A stretch of 11,472 nucleotides of DNA from Actinomycetes bacterium (GTDB lineage Bacteria; Actinomycetota; Acidimicrobiia; Acidimicrobiales; UBA8190), in the NCBI GenBank assembly GCA_021798135.1, contig JAJZYI010000090.1:1-11472 (forward strand), written 5' to 3'. How positions within the stretch are numbered: the stretch's first letter is position 1; each line of letters begins with the position of its first letter. The notes below the pieces were generated by a model. It searched no databases. It saw only the letters and a program-made list of their open reading frames with translations, and was not told the origin of the DNA. Both the position numbers and the translations under genes were made by a program. This document shows positions 1 to 6,615 of this stretch, in pieces.

Positions 1-19
1 GATCGCGCGGCGGGGCCGC

Positions 20-1552
20 TCACGCACCGCGGGCCCCGGAGGCCGGCGGCCGGGGGGGCGCCACCACGCGCCGCACCAGCTCGGCCGCCTCGAGCTCGAG
101 CAGGGTGTCGAACATCCGCCGCACCTGGGCACGGCGGCCCGGGTCGGCCGCCAGGTTCACCAGCTCGTGCGGGTCCTCCTGGAGGTCGTAGAGCTCGTGC
201 TCCTGGTCGTCGAACGGCGCGTCGGGCCCGACGCGCTTCACCCCGACCCGCCCCCCCTGGGTGTGGCCGCTGCCGCCCACGCCGTAGTAGCGCGCGTACT
301 TGAAGCGCCCGTCGGTGAAGCCGCGGCTGGCGTAGCGGGAGTCCATGCACTCCGGGTACCAGGCCCAGTCCTGGGCGAAGAACACCGCCTCGCGGATCTC
401 GGTGGCCTCGCCGGTCAGGAGCGGGAGCATGCTCCTGCCGGGGAGGTGCTCGGGCGGCTCCACGCCACCCAGCTCCAGGATCGTCACCGCCAGGTCCACG
501 GTGCTGCACAGCGCGTCGGTGCGGGTCCCGCCCGCGGTGACCCCGGGAACCGAGATCGACAGGGGCACCCGCAGCGTCTCCTCGTAGTTCCAGGGCCCCT
601 TGGACCGCAGGCCGTGCGAGCCGCACTGGTCCCCGTGGTCCGACGTCACGACGACCACGGTGTCCCCCGCCTGGCCGCTGGCGGCCAGGGCGTCGAGCAC
701 GGTGCCGAGGCTCCGGTCGCTCATCTCGTGCAGCACCGTGTAGTAGTCGAGCTGGCGGAGCCAGGCGTCGACGTCGCCGGGGTCGAGCCAGCCCGCCCGC
801 GCCGCCTGCGCCTGGAGGAAGCGGCGGTGCACCTCCGGCCGGTCGGTCAGGTCCGTGGCGAAGTTCTCCGGCAGGGCCTCGGTGTACCGGGGATAGTCCC
901 GGTCGAACACGGGGAGGTTGTCCGGCCGGCCCCAGTCGCCGCGGCCCTGGTTGAAGGACCGGATCTCGGCGAAGTGCTCGGGGTGGCGCTCCTGGTACCA
1001 CGGCTGGTCGACGGGGAACCACATGATGTCGTGCGGGTTGACCAGCGCGCAGGTGAGGAACCAGGGCCCGGCCTCGGACCCGTGGTCCGCGAGCCATCGG
1101 GCCGCCTGGCCGGCGATCACGTCGTCGTACTCCAGGCCGCTGCCCGGCAGGCCCCACCACGCCATGTCGTTGCCGCTCCAGTCGGTGAACCCGTAGTCCT
1201 CCATGGGCGGCGTCGGCCCGGGGTAGAGGTGCCACTTCCCGAAGTACGGCGTGCGGTAGCCGTTGGCCTGGAGCAGGTGCCCCAGCGTGGTGACGTCCTC
1301 CGGCCGCAGGTAGAGCTCCGGCGAGCGGACGTTCTCGCTCACGCCGTGCTCCGTCACGTACTCGCCCGTGAAGAGCGTGGCCCGGGCGGGCGAGCACGGC
1401 GAGGTGTGGGTGTAGCAGCGGTCGAAGGACATCGAGGTGCCGGCCACCTGCCGGCGGACGGGGACCGCGGCGTCGGCCGGCAGCCAGCCGTTGTGGCGCT
1501 CCTGGTCGGTGTACAGCAACAGGATGTTCGGGCGTTCCTTCATGTGGGTCAC
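20..1552 (-). CDS. Type I (formylglycine-dependent) sulfatase
   Basis: Predicted hydrolase of sulfate (or related) esters, 510 residues, usual size for the arylsulfatase/choline-sulfatase superfamily. Seen in the sequence: an N-terminal metal-site segment with TDQERH (about residues 15-20); the CxPxR signature as C53-S-P-A-R57 followed by ATLFTG, where Cys53 would be converted to formylglycine; FGKWH near residue 105; the second metal motif TSDHGD in the middle; and the family's C-terminal ELYDLQEDPHELVNLA. No signal peptide is visible, so a cytoplasmic location is inferred. The start is GTG at 1552, supported by GAGGA about 8 nt upstream; an in-frame ATG at 1543 is an alternative. It lies 49 nt downstream of the EthD-like gene and is probably co-transcribed with it. 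Phosphonate monoester hydrolases share the same motif, so the substrate cannot be read from sequence. A separate formylglycine-generating enzyme would be needed and is not in the window. Confidence 0.93.
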   Translation of the reverse strand: MTHMKERPNILLLYTDQERHNGWLPADAAVPVRRQVAGTSMSFDRCYTHTSPCSPARATLFTGEYVTEHGVSENVRSPELYLRPEDVTTLGHLLQANGYRTPYFGKWHLYPGPTPPMEDYGFTDWSGNDMAWWGLPGSGLEYDDVIAGQAARWLADHGSEAGPWFLTCALVNPHDIMWFPVDQPWYQERHPEHFAEIRSFNQGRGDWGRPDNLPVFDRDYPRYTEALPENFATDLTDRPEVHRRFLQAQAARAGWLDPGDVDAWLRQLDYYTVLHEMSDRSLGTVLDALAASGQAGDTVVVVTSDHGDQCGSHGLRSKGPWNYEETLRVPLSISVPGVTAGGTRTDALCSTVDLAVTILELGGVEPPEHLPGRSMLPLLTGEATEIREAVFFAQDWAWYPECMDSRYASRGFTDGRFKYARYYGVGGSGHTQGGRVGVKRVGPDAPFDDQEHELYDLQEDPHELVNLAADPGRRAQVRRMFDTLLELEAAELVRRVVAPPRPPASGARGA

Positions 1553-1601
1553 ACTCGTGTCCTCGGGGCTGGCGGTCGGGTCGGCGTGGCGGGCGCCGCG
1601 G

Positions 1602-2258
1602 CTACACCACGCGGTGGACGCGGGCGACTAGGCGGACGAGACCGAAGGCGAGGCCGGCGACCCGGAGGTCACGCTCCACGCCCCGCGCCTCGTCGCACAG
1701 GTCGTCCACCGCCTCGGCGACCGTCGGGTAGGCGCGCAGGTCGAGCATCTCCCCGGCGTCGACCTGGCGGCCCTCGCGCCCGGCGTGCACCGTGACGTAC
1801 TGCTCGTGCCCCGGCACGTCCCCGTCCGGCGGCCAGGCCTGGAGCGCGGCGCCGACGAACTCGTCCGCCGGCACCGCCGCGTGGCGCCGCAGCAGGGTGG
1901 CGAGCACCACGCTGCCCGGCTCTATCGGCTGGTGGCGGCGGGGCTCGCACAGCAGCAGCGAGAAGCGCTGCTTGTCGATGAACGTCTGCTCGTCGGTGGC
2001 GACCTCACGCTGGTACAGGGGCGACGCGAACCCCTCGTCCATGGCGGCGAGGTCGTCGAAGTCGAGGATGGAGCAGGCGTCGAACCCCGGGTACGGCAGC
2101 GGGAGCCTGTCGCCCACGACCACCGGGTGGAGCTGGACGTACCGGCGGAGGCCCGGGATCCTGCCGGCCGCGTCGGCGTGCGTGGTTCGCCAGTGCCGAA
2201 CGAACGCCTCCGTGGTCAACCCCGGTCGCCGCGGGGCCATGCCCACCCGGCTGATCAC
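1602..2258 (-). CDS. EthD domain-containing protein
   Basis: 218 residues, about twice a single EthD domain. The N-terminal half shows the family pattern: MISRVGMAPRRPGL, then AFVRHWRTTHADAAGRIPGLRRYVQ (HW..xH.....PGLRRY, residues 19-42), typical of the dimeric alpha/beta-barrel EthD/YCII-type fold. The second half (about 110-218) has weaker similarity of layout (YVTVHAG near 153) and may be a degenerate second barrel; this is inference. EthD proteins are known beside ether- and aromatic-degradation genes, but their biochemical role is unclear. The start is GTG at 2258, chosen because the family's conserved opening begins there; the SD is weak, and an in-frame ATG lies at 2240. It is first in a two-gene unit with the sulfatase 49 nt downstream. 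Upstream are minisatellites and, about 290 bp away, a GTATAC-type operator overlapping a possible promoter. Confidence 0.8.
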   Translation of the reverse strand: MISRVGMAPRRPGLTTEAFVRHWRTTHADAAGRIPGLRRYVQLHPVVVGDRLPLPYPGFDACSILDFDDLAAMDEGFASPLYQREVATDEQTFIDKQRFSLLLCEPRRHQPIEPGSVVLATLLRRHAAVPADEFVGAALQAWPPDGDVPGHEQYVTVHAGREGRQVDAGEMLDLRAYPTVAEAVDDLCDEARGVERDLRVAGLAFGLVRLVARVHRVV

Positions 2259-2541
2259 GCCGCTGCCCCCTGTCGCCTCGTCACCGTCACCTCACCGTCG
2301 CCTCGCCGTCGAGCCACCGCTGCCTCGCTGCCATCTCGCTGCCGTCGCACTGTCGAGCCACCGCTGCCCCGCTGCGGTCTCACTGCCGTCTCGCTGTCGA
2401 ACCACCGTCGCCTCGCTGCCGTCGCACGGTCGCCCCCTGGTCGGCCTCGCCCCCTGGTCGGCGTCGCGTCACCGGCGCCTCGTCACCGTCGCCCCCTGGT
2501 CGGCGTCGGCGCATCGCTCGTCGCCCCCAGGGCGGCGACGG
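2259..2541. repeat. Intergenic imperfect minisatellite region
   Basis: No gene is supported here. A 44-bp imperfect unit starting GTCGAGCCACCGCTGCC is repeated at 2308, 2352 and 2396, with exact 44-bp spacing and the third copy diverged. It is followed by three exact copies of the 16-mer TCGCCCCCTGGTCGGC at 2430, 2447 and 2489. The whole stretch is built from CCGTCGC/CTCGCTG-like words with very skewed composition (C-rich on the plus strand). It sits directly 5' of the EthD-like gene and would lie in its transcript leader if the promoter near 2545 is used. Confidence 0.75.
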
Positions 2542-2544
2542 GTC

Positions 2545-2561
2545 GTATACTAAATGCATAC
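2545..2561. promoter_or_regulatory. Operator site A, GntR/FCD-like, between divergent units
   Basis: Sequence GTATAC-TAAAT-GCATAC inside a wider inverted repeat GTCGTAT-N9-ATACGAC (2542-2564). It is an AT-rich island in GC-rich DNA. The same 17-bp layout recurs at 5515 and 7988. On the plus strand it contains TATACT (2546-2551), a good -10 hexamer but with no clear -35, giving a roughly 190-nt leader to the LLM gene. On the minus strand TTGTCG, an 18-nt spacer and TAGTAT form a moderate promoter toward EthD-sulfatase. GTATAC matches the GT-n-AC core known for GntR-family operators; assignment to the regulator at 5867 is inference. Confidence 0.65.
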
Positions 2562-2737
2562 GACACGACCCGACAAGTGGTCACCCGTCCCGTCGCCGTC
2601 GCCCGCCGTCGGTCCCACCGTCGCAGGATCGCCGCCCGGTCGATCGGCGCGCGGCGCCGTGGGGTCCGACCGGCGAGGCCGCGGCCGACCGGGCGGCAGC
2701 GCGGCGGGGTCGCCACGGCACACGACGCCCACGCGGC

Positions 2738-2745
2738 GAGGAGGT
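2738..2745 (+). promoter_or_regulatory. Shine-Dalgarno site deciding the LLM start
   Basis: GAGGAGGT lies 6 nt before the ATG at 2752. It fixes the LLM start there rather than at the in-frame ATG at 2554, which overlaps operator A and has no SD. Confidence 0.85.
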
Positions 2746-2751
2746 CAGGAC

Positions 2752-3771
2752 ATGCCCGCATCCCCGACGCCGGTCGGCCTGGTGCTCGTGCCCCACCGGG
2801 CGCCAGGCGAGCGCAGCGCGAGCCAGACGATGGCCCGCACGCTCGAGGTCGTGGGCACCGCTGCGGCGGGCGGGTTCGCCGCCTGCTACTTCCCCGAGCA
2901 CCACCTGAGGGACGACGACTACGTCACCAGCCCGCTGACGCTCGCCGCGCACGTCACGGGGCGGTGGCCGGGCCTGAAGGTCGGCACCGGCGTGGCGCTG
3001 CCGGCGCTGCACAACCCGCTCACCTTCGCCGAGCAGCTCGCCACGCTGGACGTGGCGTCGGGCGGCGCGCTGCACGTCGTCGGGGTCGGCCTGGGCGACG
3101 TCCCCGCCGAGTTCGCGGCGCTCGGCATCCCCCACGCCGAGATGGTCGGCCGCTTCGTGGGCGCCGTCGACGCCCTGCGACGCCTGTGGCGCGGGGAGAC
3201 CGTGGACGCCGACGTCGGATCGCTGCACCTGGACGGCGCCCGGCTCAGCCCGCGCAGCCCGTACCACGACGAGCTCCCGCTCGCCATCGGCGCCATGTCG
3301 GACCGCGGCGTGCGCCGGGCGGCCCGCCTGGGCCTCCCCTGGCTCACCGACCCGATGCAGGCCCCGGAGCGGCTGCAGCGGTGGGCCGACCTCTACTGGG
3401 GCGAGGCCGGGCCGGCTGGCCGGGTCATCCTGATGCGCCAGGCGTGGCCGGCGCCGTCGCGGGAGGAGGCGATCCGGCAGTGGTGGCCTCACGCCCGCGA
3501 CCAGATCTTCAGCTTCAGCATCGGCCACAACCGCCTTCCGGGGGAGACGGGCCTGCAGGGCGTGCAGCGCCCCGAGGACCTGGACTTCGAGCAGTTCGGG
3601 TCGAGGTACCTGCTGGGCCCGCCCGCCGAGATCGTGGGCGAGCTCGAGGAGATGGCCGCGTCGGTCGGCGCTGACGAGGTCGTCGTCCGCGTGGGCTTCG
3701 GCTCCGGCCCGGCCCACGCGGCGGTGGTGGACGCCGTCGGCCAGCTCGGCCGGGCCTTCCTCGGCCGCTGA
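2752..3771 (+). CDS. LLM-class (luciferase-like) flavin-dependent monooxygenase
   Basis: 339 residues, the usual size for the bacterial luciferase-like family, which uses reduced flavin (FMNH2 or F420) and O2. Seen in the sequence: the N-terminal beta strand VGLVLVPHR; AACYFPEHH at about 44-51 (the W/F-x-x-EHH pattern of the family); LKVGTGVALPALHNPL at about 75-90; the signature AEQLATLDVASGGALHVVGVGLG at about 93-115; then AALGIPHAEM, and LRRLWRGE near 142-149. The start at ATG 2752 has a near-perfect SD. It is transcribed alone on the plus strand, divergent from EthD-sulfatase across operator A and convergent with the IS remnant. Members include alkanesulfonate, nitrilotriacetate and long-chain alkane monooxygenases. 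A role in attacking the compound imported by the SsuB/SsuC-like transporter is inference. No flavin reductase gene is in the window, so the electron donor is unknown. Confidence 0.88.
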   Translation: MPASPTPVGLVLVPHRAPGERSASQTMARTLEVVGTAAAGGFAACYFPEHHLRDDDYVTSPLTLAAHVTGRWPGLKVGTGVALPALHNPLTFAEQLATLDVASGGALHVVGVGLGDVPAEFAALGIPHAEMVGRFVGAVDALRRLWRGETVDADVGSLHLDGARLSPRSPYHDELPLAIGAMSDRGVRRAARLGLPWLTDPMQAPERLQRWADLYWGEAGPAGRVILMRQAWPAPSREEAIRQWWPHARDQIFSFSIGHNRLPGETGLQGVQRPEDLDFEQFGSRYLLGPPAEIVGELEEMAASVGADEVVVRVGFGSGPAHAAVVDAVGQLGRAFLGR

Positions 3772-3810
3772 GGCGGCCCGGTCCAGCGCGCGACGGGAGG
3801 CGCCCGAAAG

Positions 3811-3838
3811 CCGCCCGAGCACCGCCGCCCGAGCACCG
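3811..3838. repeat. Two tandem copies of a 14-bp word
   Basis: CCGCCCGAGCACCG occurs twice in direct succession (3811-3824, 3825-3838) in the short gap between the convergent LLM and IS-remnant genes. No hairpin with a U-tract is visible, so there is no support for an intrinsic terminator here. Confidence 0.7.
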
Positions 3839-3846
3839 TCGCAAGA

Positions 3847-4158
3847 TCACTCCAGCCGGTCGGACCGCCGCCTCTCCATCGCCCCCGTCGCCTCCCGGGG
3901 CTGCTCGGCACGCCTCGGGTCGCGGGCGAGCTCGGCCTCGAGCACCCGGATCCGGCGACGCGCCGCCCGGAGCTGGTGACGCTCCGGCGACGACAGCCCG
4001 GGCTCGATCCCGCGGTCGACGAGGTCCTGCCGGCGCCAGTTGTAGACCGTCTGGTAGCTGATGCCCTGGTCCCGAGCGATGTCGGCGACGCGCTCGCCGG
4101 CCGCCAGCTGGCGCAGCACCCGCTGCCGCAGCTCGGGCGGGTACGGCCCCTTCCTCAT
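3847..4158 (-). CDS. Orphan IS3-family transposase OrfA (IS remnant)
   Basis: 103 residues beginning MRKGPYPPELRQRVLRQL, with a helix-turn-helix (VADIARDQGISYQTVYNWRRQDL, about 24-46) and a C-terminal helix LRAARRRIRVLEAELA (about 68-83) as in the leucine zipper of IS3 OrfA. The ISYQTVYNWRRQDLVDRG stretch closely matches the actinobacterial IS3-group pattern from memory. The tail after residue 84 (RDPRRAEQPREATG) looks like a diverged version of the usual region where OrfA frameshifts into OrfB. No OrfB or DDE catalytic domain follows: only about 75 bp separate its stop from the end of the LLM gene. No terminal inverted repeats were identified. Purine-rich GGGGAGGGAG abuts the ATG. It begins 29 nt after the ABC ATPase stop and may be read through from it. 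Most likely it is a transposition-dead relic; a domesticated DNA-binding protein cannot be excluded. Confidence 0.8.
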   Translation of the reverse strand: MRKGPYPPELRQRVLRQLAAGERVADIARDQGISYQTVYNWRRQDLVDRGIEPGLSSPERHQLRAARRRIRVLEAELARDPRRAEQPREATGAMERRRSDRLE

Positions 4159-4187
4159 CTCCCTCCCCACCGGGTCACGAGCCGGGG

Positions 4188-5102
4188 TCAGACCGTGGGC
4201 ACGCGACCGGGCCGGGCCCGGTCGCCGAGGGCGGGGCCCCCCTCCTGCAGCACGCGGGAGAGCCGACGGTGGATGTCCCGGAAGCGCTGGTCCTCGAGCA
4301 CCTGCTCCGGGTCGCGCGGCCGAGGCAGGTCGACGGCGATCTCGTCGACCTTGGCACCAGCGTTCATCACCACGATCCTGTCGGCCAGCAGGACCGCCTC
4401 GGTGAGGTCGTGGGTGACGAAGATCACGGTCTTGCGGGCGGTGTCGCCCTCGCGGGACCACACGTCGAGGAAGAGCTCCTGCGTCTCCGCCCGGGTCTGG
4501 GCGTCGAGCGCGGCGAACGGCTCGTCCATGAGCAGGAGGTCGGGGTCGATAGCCCACGTCCGGGCCAGCGCGACACGCTGCCGCATGCCCTGGGAGAGCT
4601 GCCACGGGTAGAGCTTGGCGGCACTGCCGATGCCCAGGGCGTCCAGGTAGTCGCTGGCGCGCGCCCGGCGCTGGGACCGGGTCATGCCGGGTCGCCGGAG
4701 CTCCAGGGCGAACTCGATGTTGCCGCGCGCCGTGCGCCAGGGCAGCAGCGCGTCCCGGGCGAACATGTAGGCCATGTGCTCGAGCGCCCGGTCGGGAGCG
4801 AGGCCGTGGACCAGCACCTCCCCGGCCGAGGACCGAGCCAGGCCGGCCAGCACGTTCAGGATCGTCGTCTTGCCACAGCCGCTGCGCCCCACGATGACGA
4901 TCAGCTCCCCGGACCGGATGTCGAGGCTGAAGCCGCGCACCGCCGTGTGGACCTCGTCGACGGTGCCGTGGGCCACGAACTCGACGTCCATGTCCGAGAT
5001 GCGGACGACCGAGCCGTCCGAGGGCGCCGCAGCCTGGCGCGCCCGGGTGCCGTCGGCGCCGTGCGTCCTCGGCTGGCCGGCTCGACGGAGTGGGTTGCTC
5101 AC
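4188..5102 (-). CDS. SsuB/TauB/NrtD-type ABC transporter ATPase
   Basis: ATP-binding subunit of a nitrate/sulfonate/taurine-family importer, 304 residues. Seen: Walker A GRSGCGKT (72-79); the ALLPWRT motif typical of this family (118-124); signature LSQGMRQ (169-175); Walker B LLLMDE (189-194); H-loop His231 in FVTHD. The Q-loop is odd: where the family usually has VFQ-x-D-A-L-L-P-W, this protein reads MFA-R-D-A-L-L-P-W, with Ala115 in the glutamine position. This could be a subfamily trait or could weaken coupling. The start is GTG at 5102, with GGGAGGGA 5 nt upstream; a longer in-frame ORF to 5303 was not used because its extension is low-complexity and has no comparable start signal. Its partner permease is about 1.5 kb away beyond the divergent GntR gene. 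Transcription probably starts near 5507, at operator B. Confidence 0.9.
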   Translation of the reverse strand: MSNPLRRAGQPRTHGADGTRARQAAAPSDGSVVRISDMDVEFVAHGTVDEVHTAVRGFSLDIRSGELIVIVGRSGCGKTTILNVLAGLARSSAGEVLVHGLAPDRALEHMAYMFARDALLPWRTARGNIEFALELRRPGMTRSQRRARASDYLDALGIGSAAKLYPWQLSQGMRQRVALARTWAIDPDLLLMDEPFAALDAQTRAETQELFLDVWSREGDTARKTVIFVTHDLTEAVLLADRIVVMNAGAKVDEIAVDLPRPRDPEQVLEDQRFRDIHRRLSRVLQEGGPALGDRARPGRVPTV

Positions 5103-5506
5103 GACGATCCCTCCCGGAGCGACTCGGGGGCGACCTCCAGGATCCGCTCGACCGACGGGCGAGCGGCGCCCTGGAGCGGCGCCGCGGCGGGCAGCGGCGC
5201 ACAGGGCATGGTGCTGCGGCGAGGCGAGGACGTCAAGCGCCGGCCGGCCCGCTGGGCACCGCGCCGACCCGGCCCGTTCGGCGCTCCGGGGTGCGTCCGT
5301 CACACGGCGCCACCGGCGACCAGGAACCGGTCCCGGCCGCCGGGTGCCACGATCCCGCGGGCACGCGGCCGGGCTCTGAGGCCGGCCGGCACCGTCCGCG
5401 GCGCGCGGCGCTCACGATCGACGCCCGGCGTGGTCGAAGGGTGACGGCAAGATGCAGCAGCTGATCGGCACGTCCACTCGAGCCCCTCCCTCGGACAGCG
5501 ACGACG
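5103..5506 (-). other. Long leader or decayed gene upstream of the ABC ATPase
   Basis: About 400 bp with no convincing full gene. Two short ORFs on the minus strand are worth recording. One has a strong SD (GAGGGAGGGG, 5492-5483) and a GTG at 5477, but stops after 21 codons. The other starts at ATG 5209 and runs 36 codons, ending PSVERILEVAPESLREGSS; its TGA (5101-5099) overlaps the ATPase GTG as GTGA, the layout of translationally coupled genes. No single frame joins them. The region may be the remains of a gene once upstream of the ATPase, or simply a structured leader. Confidence 0.4.
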
Positions 5507-5513
5507 CAAATAC

Positions 5514-5541
5514 CGTATACATTTCGCATACTACTTGTCCA
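5514..5541 (-). promoter_or_regulatory. Candidate promoter for the ABC ATPase unit
   Basis: On the minus strand, TGGACA (5541-5536; five of six to TTGACA), a 16-nt spacer, then TATACG (5519-5514). The alternative -10 TACGGT gives an 18-nt spacer. The -10 is part of the GTATAC word of operator B, so a bound regulator would block RNA polymerase. Confidence 0.5.
5515..5531. promoter_or_regulatory. Operator site B, GntR/FCD-like
   Basis: GTATAC-ATTTC-GCATAC: both hexamers are identical to site A (2545) with the same 5-bp gap, although the gap sequence differs. It overlaps the candidate ATPase promoter and lies about 336 bp upstream of the divergent GntR gene. Confidence 0.65.
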
Positions 5542-5851
5542 GCAGGAGCGGGCATGGCCCGCTGGTCGAGCGGCGACGGTGCCCCTGTCGGCGCCGAGCC
5601 GCGACCGCGAGCCGCGACCGGCGCCGGGGCCCCGTCCGGGCCCGGATGCCGAGAACGCCGCCGCTCGACCAGGAAGCGGCCGGTCGACCCGCGCTCGCGA
5701 CGCCCGCTCGACGAGCCGAGAGCGTGCCGGCAGCGACCGCGGGGGACGCCGGAGCCCCTCGCGGCGAGGGCCGCGGGAGCGGGCAACGGGCGGAGCGATG
5801 CCGGACGGCGACCACCGGCACGGGGGAACCGGCGGCCGCTGCGGGCGTTCT
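5532..5851. other. Gene-free stretch between ATPase promoter and GntR gene
   Basis: No gene supported. It contains a hairpin at 5547-5563 (AGCGGGC-ATG-GCCCGCT, 7-bp stem, 3-nt loop) just upstream of the ATPase promoter, and a short GAGCCGCGACC direct repeat near 5600. The GntR reading frame is open back to 5579, but the extension is Arg/Pro-rich low-complexity sequence and is best read as an accident of high GC. Confidence 0.5.
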
Positions 5852-5868
5852 GTATACCATGTGTCCAT
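5852..5868. promoter_or_regulatory. Operator half-site C and -10 at the GntR start
   Basis: GTATACCATGT followed by GTCCAT: the left hexamer is intact, the right one degenerate. It shares the ten bases GTATACCATG with site D at 7988. TATACC (5853-5858) or TACCAT (5855-5860; TAnnnT) would act as the -10, placing the transcription start within a base or two of the GntR ATG at 5867. This predicts a leaderless, autoregulated transcript. No consensus -35 is seen. Confidence 0.5.
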
Positions 5869-6535
5869 GAACCGACCAGCGTCGAGCAACGGCCGATCGA
5901 GACGTGACGACGCCATGGAGGTGATCCGCCAGTGGATCATCGAAGGTCGGCTGCCGCCCGGGAGCCCGCTCGTCGAGTCTCGCCTGGCCGCCGAGCTCAA
6001 CGTCTCCCGGGTGCCGGTGAGGGAGGCCCTGCAGCGCCTGAGCGAGCAGGGCCTGGTCGACCTGCGGCCGGGTCAGAGCGCGCAGGTGGCACGGCGCAAC
6101 GCGCGAGACGTCGTGGAGCTGCTGGAGATCAGGGAGGTGCTCGAGGGCCTGGCCGCCACCAGCGCTGCCGCCAAGCGGACGGTGGACGACATCACGGCCC
6201 TCGACGCCGTCATCCAGCAGGCCGACGCGCTGATCGACGCCGGCGACTGGGCAGCCGTCGGCCACCTCAACGTGGACTTCCACCGCACGGTGACCGCCAT
6301 CGCCCGCAACGACCACCTGGCCAGCCTCATCGAGGGCTTCCGCTTCCAGCTCGCATGGCTGAACACCGCCTCTGCGGAAGCCAGGGGCCGCGACGCGTGG
6401 CTGGAGCACGCCGAGCTGCTCCAGGCCATCGTGGCGCAGGACGCCAGGCGGGCCGAGCAGGTCGCCCGCCGTCACACGCGGCTGTCACGCGAGGCGTTCG
6501 TGAAGGCGCTGCTCGACGGCACGATCAAGGCGTAA
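5867..6535 (+). CDS. GntR-family transcriptional regulator, FCD (FadR/VanR) class
   Basis: 222 residues, the usual length for the class. An N-terminal winged helix (about 10-75) includes LPPGSPLVESRLAAELNVSRVPVREALQRLSEQGLV, the GntR signature (ES-LA-x-x-L-x-VSR-PVREAL). The C-terminal FCD ligand domain keeps the residues that usually bind a metal: Asp137 and His139 (NVDFHR), His181 (EHAELLQAI) and His203 (RRHTRL), consistent with sensing a carboxylate-type ligand. The start at ATG 5867 has no SD; an in-frame GTG lies at 5861. The ATG overlaps operator C, so autoregulation and a leaderless mRNA are inferred. Transcribed divergently from the ABC ATPase and convergently with the permease. Members usually repress neighbouring catabolic genes until an intermediate accumulates; the GTATAC sites at 2545, 5515 and 7988 are its likely targets. 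Confidence 0.92.
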   Translation: MNRPASSNGRSRRDDAMEVIRQWIIEGRLPPGSPLVESRLAAELNVSRVPVREALQRLSEQGLVDLRPGQSAQVARRNARDVVELLEIREVLEGLAATSAAAKRTVDDITALDAVIQQADALIDAGDWAAVGHLNVDFHRTVTAIARNDHLASLIEGFRFQLAWLNTASAEARGRDAWLEHAELLQAIVAQDARRAEQVARRHTRLSREAFVKALLDGTIKA

Positions 6536-6545
6536 CCTCCGTCAC

Positions 6546-6610
6546 GGCCGGCGGGCCGCGCACCCGGTGCGCTGGGACGCCATCCGTGCCGTGCACCCGG
6601 AGCGCCGGCC
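6546..6610. terminator. Possible bidirectional terminator between convergent genes
   Basis: The 80-bp gap between the GntR and permease stops contains an outer inverted repeat GGCCGGCG/CGCCGGCC (6546-6553, 6603-6610) and an inner tight hairpin GCGCAC-CCG-GTGCGC (6558-6572). No U-tract follows on either strand, so intrinsic termination is only a possibility. Confidence 0.35.
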
Positions 6611-6615
6611 CCCGG

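Noticed and set aside
167..1795. Long plus-strand open frame opposite the sulfatase
   Set aside because: It is antisense to a sulfatase with all signature motifs, and its own translation is low-complexity.
2554..2751. N-terminal extension of the LLM protein from ATG 2554
   Set aside because: The extension overlaps operator A, is Pro/Arg-rich, has no SD, and homologous family sequence begins just after ATG 2752, which has a near-perfect SD.
3772..3846. An intrinsic terminator between the convergent LLM and IS-remnant genes
   Set aside because: Only a short 14-bp direct repeat was found; no stable hairpin followed by a T-run on either strand.
5103..5303. 67-residue N-terminal extension of the ABC ATPase
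   Set aside because: Low-complexity Arg/Ala/Pro sequence with no family similarity; GTG 5102 has a clear SD 5 nt upstream.
5547..5563. Hairpin AGCGGGC/GCCCGCT as a further regulator site
   Set aside because: It lacks the GTATAC core and occurs once; it could be a chance GC-rich palindrome, so it is only mentioned within the gene-free stretch.
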